Assembly (NCBI RefSeq): GCF_025137375.1
Contig: NZ_CP073720.1
Span: forward strand, 4,426,501 to 4,490,500
DNA from: Dactylosporangium fulvum
GTDB lineage: Bacteria; Actinomycetota; Actinomycetes; Mycobacteriales; Micromonosporaceae
DNA length: 64,000 bases
Reading direction: 5' to 3'
The translations under genes and the position numbers were made by a program. Below the pieces are notes generated by a model. It made no database searches and had not been told where the DNA came from. It saw only the letters and a list, made by a program, of their open reading frames with translations. Shown piece after piece: positions 1 to 8,876 of the stretch; the stretch's first letter is position 1; the number at the start of each line of letters is the position of its first letter.

Positions 1-380
1 CTGTTCGGCGCGCCGTCACGGGCTGGACAGACACGCAGGCACCGCGATGCACGGCATCGCAGGGAAGGCGACGGTCATCAGAGACCGATGATCACCAGAA
101 GCCGCCGAAAATGGGCAGACTCCACCCGCGCGTCGAAGCCTGACAGCTAAACGTCACGGGGCGAGAACATGAGCCCAGACCGTACGGGGTGACGCGACCG
201 CTGGCAACACGAATTCGTAGCGCAGCCGCTCAACGCCGTCCGCACGAGCTACCCGTCGGTAGTGCTCCGTGCTTTAAGGACGGCTTAGAAAGCTATCGGG
301 TGCGGCCGGAGTGCGCCTACCATACCGGCGGCCGTGGTTGTCCGATCAGCTCGTCTTGTCTTGCTCGCTGGGGAGTGTCC
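1..380. other. left-edge non-coding stretch
   Basis: No convincing gene is visible. Open frames here lack actinobacterial codon bias and ribosome binding sites. One open frame runs from 189 into the DUF1996 gene, but its first 64 codons have no plausible signal sequence and look like untranslated leader. Confidence 0.5.
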
Positions 381-1580
381 GTGTCGTACACCGCGTTCCG
401 CGAACCCGACGCGGGCCCGACGCCGCGTCCCGGCCTCCTGGGGCGGCTCGCCCGGGGCAAGCGGGGTATGGCGGCCGGCGTGGCTGTCGTCGTGATCGTC
501 GTCGCGGCCGCAGTTGTATACCTGGCCGACGCTGCCGCCGAGCCCGAACCGTCGGACGCGGGTAACGCCCTCGAATACGCCCCGCCGCCGGCCGGACAGA
601 CGGAGTCGTTCGGCGCGTTGCCGTCCGGCTCCGCCGCTGCTGGGCCGTCGGCCTCAGCGACGCCTTCGGCCGCTGCCCCGCCGAAGGTTCCCGCCGGCGG
701 CTGGATCCTGGTTGACCAGGCGGCCTGGAAGGCGCAGGTCGACGCGTACAAGGCAGTGGCGATCGACCCTGTCCCGGCCGGTGTGGGCAATCTGCCGGAG
801 TTCCGGGCAGACTGCCAGTACAGCCACTCGCTGCCGGACGACCCGATTGTCGCTCCCGGCCTCCCGGGCGCTTCGCACATGCACTCCTTTGTCGGCAACA
901 AAGCCGTCGCCGCGCACACCGTGGCCGAGGATCTGACGAAGTTCACGGCCACCACCTGCAAACCGGCTCAGGACCGCTCCGCCTACTGGGTGCCGACGCT
1001 CTACGACAACGCGACCGGCAAGCCGGTCGAGACCACGGGCTTCCGGGTCTACTACCGCTCGCTCATGAACAGTTCTACCGGCCAGATGCCGATGCCCAAC
1101 GGTCTGCGCATGATCGTCGGCGATGCCAAGAAGAAGCAGCCGACACCGCGCGGCGCGACCGGCCAGTTCTACTGCGCCTTCTACGGCCCCGGCGACCTCG
1201 ACGGCGTTGCCCGCAGCACCAACGGCAACTGGCCCATCTGCGGCGGAAACGCCACGCTGCATTTCATGATGCAGTTCCCGGACTGCTGGGACGGCAAGCA
1301 CCTGGACAGCCCCAACCACAAGGACCACGTGGCCTTCGGTGCCGGCAACGCCTGCCCGCCCAGCCACCCGGTGAAGATCCCAGCGATCACCTTCGACATC
1401 CAGTACGGGGCAAAGGGCACCCCGGAGGGCTACTACCTCTCCTCCGACAAGGAGGGCAAGAGCGCCTCGTCGATGCACGGTGACGCGTTTGTGATGTGGG
1501 ACGTCGACACCATGAACAAGCGCACCAAGAACTGCGTCCTCCAGCGCAGGACCTGTGACAACTACGGATACCAGAAGTAA
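381..1580 (+). CDS. secreted or membrane-anchored DUF1996 protein
   Basis: The protein has 399 residues. The GTG at 381 is chosen because a GGGGAG-like ribosome binding site lies just upstream and it places a basic segment followed by one hydrophobic helix (starting MAAGVAVVVIVV) near the N terminus, as expected for a signal anchor. A Pro/Ala/Ser-rich linker of about 70 residues follows. The C-terminal domain of about 240 residues carries the HMHSFVGN motif and several paired Cys and His typical of DUF1996, a family found in secreted fungal and actinobacterial proteins, often beside carbohydrate-binding domains. The biochemical role of DUF1996 is not established. The gene stands alone; the next gene is convergent. 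The fold assignment rests on motif recognition. Confidence 0.85.
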   Translation: MSYTAFREPDAGPTPRPGLLGRLARGKRGMAAGVAVVVIVVAAAVVYLADAAAEPEPSDAGNALEYAPPPAGQTESFGALPSGSAAAGPSASATPSAAAPPKVPAGGWILVDQAAWKAQVDAYKAVAIDPVPAGVGNLPEFRADCQYSHSLPDDPIVAPGLPGASHMHSFVGNKAVAAHTVAEDLTKFTATTCKPAQDRSAYWVPTLYDNATGKPVETTGFRVYYRSLMNSSTGQMPMPNGLRMIVGDAKKKQPTPRGATGQFYCAFYGPGDLDGVARSTNGNWPICGGNATLHFMMQFPDCWDGKHLDSPNHKDHVAFGAGNACPPSHPVKIPAITFDIQYGAKGTPEGYYLSSDKEGKSASSMHGDAFVMWDVDTMNKRTKNCVLQRRTCDNYGYQK

Positions 1581-1831
1581 CACAGCCAGGTTCGGCGCCC
1601 CGGATCACGCCCAGGGCGACCAGTTCCTCGGACCCGTCGGCGCGGACCCCCGACGAAGCTACGGCGTCAGCACGATTTTTCCCCGCGCGTGGCGGGACTC
1701 GCTCAACTCGTGGGCGGCGGTGCCTTCCTCCACGCCGCTTCGGTCTTCGCCCTGCGGAGGTTCCGAGGCCGGCGAGTCGGCCACGTCAGCCCGGCCCACG
1801 ATGCGGGTTGCATCCGCGCCGTGACGAGGCA

Positions 1832-2620
1832 CTAGCTGAGCCTGCGCGCCAGCCACAGCCCTGTGGTCAGCTTCTGCTCGACGACGCCGCCGCGTGCGTC
1901 GACGAGGTCGGCCAGGGCTCGGTGCAGGCGGGACCGCTGCTGCTCGGGCAGCATCCGGTGCGGGGAGAACGTGGACAGCAGGGTCAGGTAGCGGGCGGTG
2001 TCGTACGACACGACCGTCTCGACCTGCTGCTCCTCGACGTCGGTGAACCACGATGAGCCGCGCAGTTCCTCGGGGTCGAACGCGCCCGGGTGGAGGGTGT
2101 GCACCGGCCGTCCCGGCCGGTCGGCGATCTCCGGCGCATGCTGCAGGTACACCGCGTGCATCGCTGCGCGCAGTCCCGCGTCGGCGAAGCCGAAGTCGTG
2201 CCCGAAGACCGCGAGCACCCCGCCTGGAACCAGCGCTTCGGCGGCCAGGCGGGTGCGCCGGGTGTGGTCGACCCAGTGCCAGGCCTGCGCGCTGGCCAGC
2301 AGGTCGACGCCGCCGGGCGGCGGATTCCAGTCCTCGAACCGGCTGACCACCACCGACACCCGGTCGTCGCCGTCGAAGCGGCGGGTCAGCAGCGCGGCCA
2401 TCTCCGGGTCGGGTTCGACGCAGGTCAGCGGTACGCCGAGGCTGCGCAGCAGCACCGTGCCCTTGCCTGTCCCCGCGCCCGACTCCACCACGGTCCTCGG
2501 CATCCGGCCCGCGTATGTGGTGATCAGATCCAGGATCTCGGCCCTGTAGCCCGGCCGAACGTCGTCGTAGGCGTCGGCGACCTCGCCGAACACCCGCCGC
2601 TGCTCCCGTGGCATCGTCAT
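1832..2620 (-). CDS. class I SAM-dependent methyltransferase
   Basis: The protein has 262 residues, a usual length for small Methyltransf_11/25-type enzymes. After an N-terminal FGEVADAYDDVRPGY segment, motif I appears as VVESGAGTGKG and motif II as CVEPDPEM, which bind S-adenosylmethionine. A VDLLASAQAWHWVD stretch (motif IV) and a LVPGGVLAVFG post-motif follow, so the Rossmann core is complete. The family methylates small molecules or proteins, and the substrate cannot be inferred. It is cytoplasmic, with no signal or membrane segment. The gene is monocistronic, convergent with the DUF1996 gene and 117 bp downstream of the surface-protein gene on the same strand. Confidence 0.88.
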   Translation of the reverse strand: MTMPREQRRVFGEVADAYDDVRPGYRAEILDLITTYAGRMPRTVVESGAGTGKGTVLLRSLGVPLTCVEPDPEMAALLTRRFDGDDRVSVVVSRFEDWNPPPGGVDLLASAQAWHWVDHTRRTRLAAEALVPGGVLAVFGHDFGFADAGLRAAMHAVYLQHAPEIADRPGRPVHTLHPGAFDPEELRGSSWFTDVEEQQVETVVSYDTARYLTLLSTFSPHRMLPEQQRSRLHRALADLVDARGGVVEQKLTTGLWLARRLS

Positions 2621-2737
2621 GGGTGAACCCTACCGAGGGCCACGCGCCAAAGCCGTTCACCGGCACGTCGACACAGCTCGTACTGCCAGGCCGGGCTTGG
2701 CGTGGTAGAGCCTCTGGCCAACCGCTCAGGCGAACGG

Positions 2738-4081
2738 TCAGGTTCGCCGGCGGTGGCGCCGGGCCAGCAGGAACCACGCAGCCCCGGCCGACGCGAGGAT
2801 CAACGCCGTGGTCGCGAGCGAGCCGGCCTTCAGCCCTGATTTCGCCGGGTGGGGTTGCTGCTCGGTGACGGCGACGGGGTCGAGCGTCCGGGTGTCCTGT
2901 GGCGGCGTCGTCGATTCGGCCGCGACGGGGCTGCCCACGATGACGCTCGGCTGATCTGGCCGGGATTGCCCGCCGTTGCTCGTTCTCTCCGCGACGGTCG
3001 CGGTCCACGGTTTGTCTGAGGTGGCTTTCACCTGCAGGTAGCCGAGGGAGACATCGAGGATGACAAGCTTGCCGAGGCTGATCCGCAGCCGCAGGGTGGC
3101 CGCCTCGGCGCTCACCGCCGAGTCGGTGACGGCCCGTTCGAGTTCACCGACGGACACGTTCACCGACAACAGTGACGGGCCGGTCGTCCTGCCGCGCAGC
3201 GACGCGTTGACGTCGATGCCCGCGGAGAGCTTCTGGGCCGAGACCTCCGCCACCGGGAGGCCCGCCGCAGTGACCTGCAGGACCGCGGGTTGGTAGTCCA
3301 CGAGCGACCCGGCCGCGGTACCGGCGGCGATCACACTCAGCTTCGGCGCGCTGACCACCTTCACGGACACCTCGGCCCTGGTGCCTTCGAACAGCGACAC
3401 GCCCGCCAGGGACGGGCCCGCCCCCGCGGCGACACCGACATGCCCGTCCGGCAGCCGCACCAGTTGTGTGATCGCCTGCGCGGCGCCGAGCGTGTCGACC
3501 CGCAGCAGACTCGCCGATGTCGCGGATCCGTCCGCACGGGCCGCCGTAACGCGACCGCTGGAACCGGGCAGCAGCGTCACCGACCCGAGGTTGATCAGCG
3601 AGCGGGTGAGCGGGCCGGTCTGTCCACACCGGTAGCCCGGGTGCCACGAGGCGTCCGACATCAGTGTGCCGGCCTGGGCGTTCAGCAGGCCGGGCACATC
3701 GACGGCCGTCAGCTGCTTCTGCTGCGGGCCCGCCGCGCCGGACGGGGAGGCGATGCTGCGCGACGTCGCCACCTCGGCGGGGTCGAGGCCCAGCGCCTGC
3801 GCCTCGGCGAACTCGGCGTGCGCGACGCTGGTGTTCTGCGCGGCGCGGCTGTCCACGGTGCCGCCGGCCGACAGGAGCTTCAGGCCGAGCAGGGGTTGGT
3901 CTTGCAACACCGGCAGGTCCAGTACCCGTAGCCGCAGCATGTCCGTCTGAGCCGATGCGGTGAAGCCGTTCGTGCAGCTCGGCGCCGCCTGCGCGACTCC
4001 CACCGGCGTCACCACTACGCACAGCCCCGTCACGGCCGCTGCGGCGGCACCACTCAGGCGTCGGGTCGTGCATCCTGTCAT
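2738..4081 (-). CDS. cell-surface protein with signal peptide and C-terminal membrane anchor
   Basis: The protein has 447 residues. The ATG at 4081 is preferred over one 36 bp upstream because GGAGGT lies 9 nt before it and a Sec signal peptide (TTRRLSGAAAAAVTGL to AQA-APSC) then starts the protein. The mature part is rich in Ser, Ala, Val and Leu, with alternating beta-strand-like segments and only two obvious Cys. A Pro/Thr-rich spacer precedes a C-terminal hydrophobic helix (LATTALILASAGAAWFLLA) and a basic RRHRRRT tail. That is the layout of a wall or membrane-anchored surface protein, but no LPXTG or LAXTG sortase motif is visible. It resembles secreted actinobacterial proteins of unknown function. 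The family was not identified and no function is claimed. Confidence 0.75.
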   Translation of the reverse strand: MTGCTTRRLSGAAAAAVTGLCVVVTPVGVAQAAPSCTNGFTASAQTDMLRLRVLDLPVLQDQPLLGLKLLSAGGTVDSRAAQNTSVAHAEFAEAQALGLDPAEVATSRSIASPSGAAGPQQKQLTAVDVPGLLNAQAGTLMSDASWHPGYRCGQTGPLTRSLINLGSVTLLPGSSGRVTAARADGSATSASLLRVDTLGAAQAITQLVRLPDGHVGVAAGAGPSLAGVSLFEGTRAEVSVKVVSAPKLSVIAAGTAAGSLVDYQPAVLQVTAAGLPVAEVSAQKLSAGIDVNASLRGRTTGPSLLSVNVSVGELERAVTDSAVSAEAATLRLRISLGKLVILDVSLGYLQVKATSDKPWTATVAERTSNGGQSRPDQPSVIVGSPVAAESTTPPQDTRTLDPVAVTEQQPHPAKSGLKAGSLATTALILASAGAAWFLLARRHRRRT

Positions 4082-4391
4082 GAAGTCCGGACCTCCATCA
4101 GCATTTGGTTCCGACACCCGGCCAACGACGTCGCCCGATGCAAGATGCTTGCTGTTATCGTCTCGTTACATTGACGGCGCTTCATCGGACAGGGGGTCCG
4201 GCGGGAGCTTGCCCGTGCCGGCCGCTCGCTACGCCGATCGTGTTGGCGTAGCGGTGTCGTCGGCCTGGCCGGGCCCGGCCGCCGGGCTGCGCGACTTCTT
4301 CGCGTGGGCGGCAGTGCGACAGGTGATCGGCACGGCGAACTCCGGAAAGGCCGATGCGCATCCGTAAGGACCATAGGCGCTTGAGCGTGCA

Positions 4392-4435
4392 TTTGTAAAT
4401 CGCCCGTCGGACTTGACTGGCAAGTGTCAGTGTGT
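4392..4435 (+). promoter_or_regulatory. 44-bp upstream element shared with the intact cupin operon
   Basis: This stretch aligns without gaps to 11692-11735. The best-conserved part is TTGACTGGC-nnnn-GTCAGTGTGT at 4413-4435, preceded by a shared TGTAAA about 20 bp upstream. It contains the dyad TGAC-n8-GTCA and lies about 75 bp before a strong ribosome binding site (GGGAGGA, 4497-4503). It could be a promoter -35 region overlapped by an operator. The rest of the 4082-4507 interval shows no gene. The similarity is seen in the sequence; the regulatory role is inferred. Confidence 0.6.
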
Positions 4436-4507
4436 TTTGGTCTGCATCAGTCGATTGACAGGCGATGGCTAGCAACTCCACTCGACTGCTCACCCAGGGA
4501 GGAAGCC

Positions 4508-4755
4508 ATGAACGATGCGGCGACGCACTTTGCGACGAGCCCGGGCGGCATGTCGGTTGACGTTGGACGGCACGTCGACCGTGCGGCGTTCGACGCGGTG
4601 GAGATCCTGCCGGGCCTTCGGTTCCAGCCGCTCATCGGCACGCCCGAGTGACGTCGTGGTCGTTCCGCGAATACCCTCGACGTGCTGTGCGTACAAGCCG
4701 ACTCCTGCACGCTTCCGCGCCAGGCACTTCGCGAGCGATGGGCCTTCTCGCAAGA
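4508..4755 (+). pseudogene. decayed paralogue of the cupin gene at 11811
   Basis: The ribosome binding site and start codon are intact and the first 43 codons match the intact cupin (MNDAATHFA..., then VEILPGLRFQPLIG). The reading frame then hits a stop at 4651. The region that should encode the metal-binding cupin core (the HTHEEEQ motif and following strands) is missing. Downstream, the end of the gene reappears in other frames: a piece matching RPGDVAVVP near 4640-4672, then, in the original frame, one matching TLDVPCVQVD plus PRQ-L near 4676-4720. At least two deletions have therefore removed the core and shifted the frame. A 47-residue peptide could still be made. The gene directly precedes an amidohydrolase and may now serve only as a transcribed leader. 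Confidence 0.82.
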
Positions 4756-4848
4756 CCTCGGGTCCGAGGCTCCAGCCACTAGCAGGCTCGCCGACCGATC
4801 GCGACGAATGACCGTTTCAGCTTCCTACCAATCACCAGGGTGTACTCC

Positions 4849-6078
4849 ATGCATACGACCATCTTTCGCAACGCCACGATCCTGGATCCTGTCGAGGGTC
4901 AGCTCATCCCAGACCGGACGGTAGTCGTCGAGGGTGGACGGATCATCGACATCGACTCGTCGCGGCCTTCGCCGCGCCACGACGCTCTGGTGATCGACGT
5001 GGCGGGTATGACGCTCATGCCCGGACTCATCGACTGCCACACCCACCCGGCCGTCGTGGACATGGACGTCACGGGGATGGCCGAGTGGCCGCCGACGTAC
5101 GTAGCCGCCCGCGCGGCGCGGGCGCTGGACGGAATGCTGCGACGCGGCTTCACCACCATCCGCGACGTGGGTGGCGGCGATCTCGGCCTCGCGCGTGCCG
5201 TGGAAGAGGGCTACTTCCCCGGACCGCGGGTCTTCTACGGGGGCAAGCAGCTCACGCAGACGGGTGGGGCGGGCGACTGGCGATCGCCCTCCAGGCAGGT
5301 CTACGACAGCAACTACTACGCACCGGCGATCGGCGTCATCTGCGACGGGGTGAGCGAGGTCCGCCGTGCGGTCCGTGAGGAGGTGCGCCGAGGAGCACAC
5401 CACATCAAGGCCTACCTCAGCGGTGCGGTCGACTCACCCTCCGACAGGGTCGACTCGACCCAGTTCTCCCTCGAGGAGCTGCGGGCGATGGTCGAGGAAT
5501 GCGCCGCCGCGAACATCTATGTCGCCGGACATGCGTACACCTCCCGAGCCATCAACCGTGGACTCGAATGCGGCGTCAGGACCATTGAGCACGGCAACCT
5601 CATGGACGAGAGCAGCATCCCGTTGTTCCACCAGTACGATGCGTTCTACGTGCCCACGATCGTGACGTACCACGCTCTGGCACGCGCGGGGGAGAAGGGT
5701 CACCTGCACGGGGATGTCGGTGCGAAGCTCCTCGACGTGCTCGACCATGCCATCGGCGCGCTCGAGCTGGCACACCGTTCCGGTCTCAAGATCGCCTATG
5801 GCACGGATCTGTTTGCGGACATGCATGACCAGCAGCTCGAGGAGTTCGTGATCCGTTCCGAGGTTCAGCCCGCCGACGCGGTCATCCGTTCGGCGACCGT
5901 GGTCGGCGCGGAGGTGCTGGGGCGGGCCGGGGAGCTTGGGGTCGTGACAGTCGGCGCCTACGCGGATCTCCTGGTGGTCGACGGCGACCCGCTCACCGAC
6001 ATCCGCGTGCTGACCACGCCGGAGACGAACCTGAAGCTGGTCATGAAGCAGGGGCATATCTTCAAGAACGAGCTCTGA
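4849..6078 (+). CDS. prolidase-like metal-dependent amidohydrolase
   Basis: The protein has 409 residues. The ATG at 4849 has CCAGGG 8 nt upstream; an in-frame GTG at 4840 is possible. The amidohydrolase-superfamily barrel is complete: HxH metal ligands at H64 and H66 (DCHTHP), a Lys in the IKAYLSG strand that would be carboxylated and bridge two metals, His in VAGHAYT, His in TIEHGN, and Asp in YGTDLFAD. Its nearest characterised relatives (the Sgx9260/Cc2672-type Xaa-Pro or Xaa-Arg carboxypeptidase group) cleave dipeptides or N-acyl amino acids. It is cytoplasmic. It is paralogous to the genes at 17561 and 35014. The decayed cupin with its own promoter lies just upstream. Substrate class is inferred from family only. 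Confidence 0.85.
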   Translation: MHTTIFRNATILDPVEGQLIPDRTVVVEGGRIIDIDSSRPSPRHDALVIDVAGMTLMPGLIDCHTHPAVVDMDVTGMAEWPPTYVAARAARALDGMLRRGFTTIRDVGGGDLGLARAVEEGYFPGPRVFYGGKQLTQTGGAGDWRSPSRQVYDSNYYAPAIGVICDGVSEVRRAVREEVRRGAHHIKAYLSGAVDSPSDRVDSTQFSLEELRAMVEECAAANIYVAGHAYTSRAINRGLECGVRTIEHGNLMDESSIPLFHQYDAFYVPTIVTYHALARAGEKGHLHGDVGAKLLDVLDHAIGALELAHRSGLKIAYGTDLFADMHDQQLEEFVIRSEVQPADAVIRSATVVGAEVLGRAGELGVVTVGAYADLLVVDGDPLTDIRVLTTPETNLKLVMKQGHIFKNEL

Positions 6079-6264
6079 GCAAGGCCCTGACTCGGCGCGG
6101 CTCGGTTCCGGTCCAGCGGCACGGTGCTGTTCGTCGCTCGGTTTGCGATTCGCTGCCCGTCGCGGGCTTGTCGAGCTTCAAGTCGGCAGGTCTGCCTCAT
6201 GGCCTGAGCGGCTCGCCCCAAGCCATCTGTGGGGCGCCGGCTCGGAGTGAGCCTGTTCCTTGAA

Positions 6265-6323
6265 TTTCATGATCCGGAAGACTTTGCGCTGCTATTCGGC
6301 GTCAAGTCTTCCGGATCATGAAA
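6265..6323. repeat. 20-bp perfect inverted repeat
   Basis: The left arm TTTCATGATCCGGAAGACTT (6265-6284) and its exact reverse complement (6304-6323) enclose a 19-nt loop. It lies about 190 bp after the amidohydrolase stop codon. No U-tract follows on either strand, so a simple intrinsic terminator is uncertain. A repetitive extragenic hairpin or a small remnant of a non-autonomous element is equally possible. Confidence 0.85.
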
Positions 6324-6380
6324 AGTTGGGTTGCCGACGCTGTCCCAGCGAATTGCGCAACAGGCTCCCAGGGGTGCACC

Positions 6381-6400
6381 AAGTCTCCGTGATCATGAAA
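6381..6400 (+). repeat. degenerate copy of the inverted-repeat right arm
   Basis: AAGTCTCCGTGATCATGAAA matches the right arm at 6304-6323 except in the four central positions (TCCG versus CCGT). It shows that the arm exists as a dispersed motif and not only as one hairpin. Confidence 0.7.
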
Positions 6401-6413
6401 CTGTGCTCGGTGT

Positions 6414-6434
6414 GATCGCGAACGCATCGCGATC
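6414..6434. repeat. 7-bp hairpin GATCGCG/CGCGATC
   Basis: A perfect dyad with 7-bp arms and a 7-nt loop runs directly into another GATCATGA copy. It belongs to the same repeat-rich convergent gap; its role is unknown. Confidence 0.55.
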
Positions 6435-6879
6435 ATGAGCCACAAGCCGGCCGGGGCCCGCGCGGCAACGCCGCGCCTCCGCGATCACGAGTCCGGCCGG
6501 CGACAGGCGGGGCGCCGACCGTGATGGGAGTCCGGCGGTCCGACGACCGGATCCGCACAATGATCAATGATCGTTAGACGCTCGATTCTCACTCGCCAGA
6601 TGCGCTGACAGCGTCGGCGCCACCCGTTGGACCGCGGGGCGATCCGCGAGACCGCCTCCTTCGTCAGCCGTCCCTCCGGACGCTGGCCGGCGGCCACGTG
6701 GATGGCCACCGTGTTGTGCGAACTGAAGGCGTGGATCGGACCGTAGTTCCGGTGGCCTGGGGGAGCCGCGTCTGCCGTTCCCGGGGTGACCGGCCGGGAA
6801 CCGGAGGCCGGCGAACGCCGACTGCAGAGCGGCCACGGATCAGGTCGGTCGAGGCATTGCGCACTGCTGGTGTTCGCGT

Positions 6880-8694
6880 CTAATCGCTGTCGATCGGGAT
6901 TTCGACCAAGAGTGCCGTTCCGTGGCCGGTCGGGCTGACGATGTCCAGGCGGCCGCCGAGCGTTGCGACGCGATCGCGGAGGCCGATGAGTCCTGAGCCG
7001 CTGTCGGTACTGGCGCCTCCGATGCCGTTGTCACGCACCGAGATCCGCAGGCAGGTGTCGCCGGCTTCGAGGTTGATGCGGACGAGGCTCGCGTTGGCGT
7101 GTTTGGCGGTGTTCGTGAGGGCTTCGGACACGACGTAGTAGGCGCCGACCTCGACCGGTTCGGGGAGTCGCCGGTCGACGGCCAGGGTGAGGTCGACGGG
7201 CGTGGGACTGCGGCGGGCAAGGGCCTTGACGGCTGGGCCGAGTCCGCCTTTGGAGAGGATGGCCGGGTGGATGCCGCGTGAGAGCTCTTGCAGGTCGTGA
7301 AGGACGCCGGTCAGGTCGTCCACCACCTGCGACAGGTCGTGGCGAACGGAGTCGAGGCCGGCGGGCAGTGCTTCCTCCACGACTCGCATCTGGAGGCCAA
7401 GTGCGACGAGACGTTGCTGTGCGCCGTCGTGCAGGTCACGTTCGATGCGGCGGCGGGCCTCATCGCTGGCGGCGACGATGCGGGCGCGGGACGCGGTGAG
7501 CTCGGCGTGGGTCTCGGCGTTGGCGATCGCGGTCGCGATGAGTTCGGTGAAGTCGGCCATGCGGGTTTCGGTGTTGGCCGGCAACGGCTCCGGCCTCGTC
7601 GTCACGACGACGGCCAAGCCCCAGATACGGCCCTCGACCACGAGCGGGACACCGACTCCTGAGCGGTAGCCTTCACGGCGGGCGATTTCGGCGTTGGGCC
7701 CTGTGGCGTGCTCGTACGAGGCTATCCGGGCCGCGGCGCCGGTCCGCAGCACGATCGGGAAGAGCGACTCGCCCTGGACCGGGAATGACTGCTCGGCCAG
7801 GTTCAGGTCCTTCGTGCCGGCCACTCTGGTGACGGTGCCGTTGAGCTCGTAGCGGTACAGCGCCGTGGAGTAGGGACCGAGGACACGGCCGATCTCCTCG
7901 GCCACGGCGTCGAACACTTCGGCCGGCGCGGCCCCGTGCGCGACCAGCGTCGCCACCCGGCGTAGCGCGGCCTGCTGTTCAGCGAGGAGCGTGGACTGCT
8001 CGCGGCTCGACTCGCGCTCCCGCGCGGCACAGAGCACAGCCGCGAGTGTGGGGACGATCCGTTCTCGTAGGCGTTGCAGGGTGGGTTCGGGCAGGTCGGC
8101 CGGGAGCAGCAGGGTGCCCAGGGCGGTCATCCCGGAGTACAGCGGGAAGGCGGCCCGGCGACCGTCGCTGGTGCGCATGTCGAGTTCGATCGCGGCCCAG
8201 GGGATCTGGAATGTTCGGGCGATTCGTTGTGCGGCGGTGTCCAGCGCGGGGTATAGGTCATCGGTGCCGAGGAGCACGTGGGCCAGGTCGGCACCGAGGT
8301 CGGCCTCCTGGCGTCGGTCGGATATCTCGGCGGCGTGTTTGCGGGCGAGGTTTGCCAGACCGCTGACCAGCACGGCGGCCACCAAGAAGACAGCCACGTC
8401 CTGCAGGTCCTCGCCGGCGGAGAAATCGAACGTGCCGAACGGCGGGACGTGGAAGTAGTTGTAAGCGACGGCGCTGGCCAGCGCCGTCAGCACGCCGAGC
8501 GCGGCACCGCACACGGCTGAGACGATCAGGACGCCAACGAGGTACACCACACCCCGGGAATCCTGATGAGCGGTGCCGTGCAGCGGGAACAGCGCGAGTG
8601 TCTCCGCCCCGATCAGCACTGCGGCGAACAGCAACCCGAGCGGCAACGGCAGCGGCTCCGTACGCGCCGAGAACGACAGCAGGCGTGCCCGCAT
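6880..8694 (-). CDS. membrane sensor histidine kinase (DUF4118-GAF-HisKA_3-HATPase)
   Basis: The protein has 604 residues from the ATG at 8694 (a GGAGG lies 12 nt upstream; 10 more codons upstream are open). The N terminus has four hydrophobic helices resembling the KdpD-type DUF4118 sensor. A GAF-like region in the middle is followed by a dimerisation/phospho-acceptor helix with ERDLHDGAQQR, the signature of NarL-type HisKA_3 kinases. The ATPase domain has the N-box ALTNTAKHAN and the glycine box DNGIGG...GLIGLRDRV. Such kinases phosphorylate a LuxR-type response regulator, yet none is encoded next to it, so it is an orphan here. It is not clearly linked to the catabolic island beginning about 180 bp away. 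Confidence 0.9.
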   Translation of the reverse strand: MRARLLSFSARTEPLPLPLGLLFAAVLIGAETLALFPLHGTAHQDSRGVVYLVGVLIVSAVCGAALGVLTALASAVAYNYFHVPPFGTFDFSAGEDLQDVAVFLVAAVLVSGLANLARKHAAEISDRRQEADLGADLAHVLLGTDDLYPALDTAAQRIARTFQIPWAAIELDMRTSDGRRAAFPLYSGMTALGTLLLPADLPEPTLQRLRERIVPTLAAVLCAARERESSREQSTLLAEQQAALRRVATLVAHGAAPAEVFDAVAEEIGRVLGPYSTALYRYELNGTVTRVAGTKDLNLAEQSFPVQGESLFPIVLRTGAAARIASYEHATGPNAEIARREGYRSGVGVPLVVEGRIWGLAVVVTTRPEPLPANTETRMADFTELIATAIANAETHAELTASRARIVAASDEARRRIERDLHDGAQQRLVALGLQMRVVEEALPAGLDSVRHDLSQVVDDLTGVLHDLQELSRGIHPAILSKGGLGPAVKALARRSPTPVDLTLAVDRRLPEPVEVGAYYVVSEALTNTAKHANASLVRINLEAGDTCLRISVRDNGIGGASTDSGSGLIGLRDRVATLGGRLDIVSPTGHGTALLVEIPIDSD

Positions 8695-8876
8695 CAGCGG
8701 CCGCCCCCTCCAGCATCTCGCCACACGCGCAGAGGCCGCAGGCAGAACACCTCGCAGTCAGCGAGGTGGCGCGGATCGCGCGACGACGCGTTCTCGAAAT
8801 GGTTCCGTGATGCTCTACAGGCTACCCTTGCGCCGCACCGTCTCCTGTCCTGGCTTGAGCGAGCGCAATTGCTTCG

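Larger units (their letters stand above)
6079..6879. other. 800-bp gap with GATCATGAA-type repeats
   Basis: This gap lies between convergent genes. No open frame here has convincing coding bias. It holds a long perfect inverted repeat (6265-6323), another partial copy of its right arm (6381-6400), a 7-bp hairpin (6414-6434) and further GATCATGA or GATCACGA copies near 6431 and 6482. The rest (about 6500-6879) shows nothing recognisable. Confidence 0.6.

Noticed and set aside
6265..6500. possible CRISPR array from repeated GATCATGA units
   Set aside because: Units are too short, irregularly spaced and inverted; no cas genes are present.
6485..6836. short overlapping minus-strand frames upstream of nothing recognisable
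   Set aside because: No ribosome binding site or codon bias, and they lie in the repeat-rich gap.
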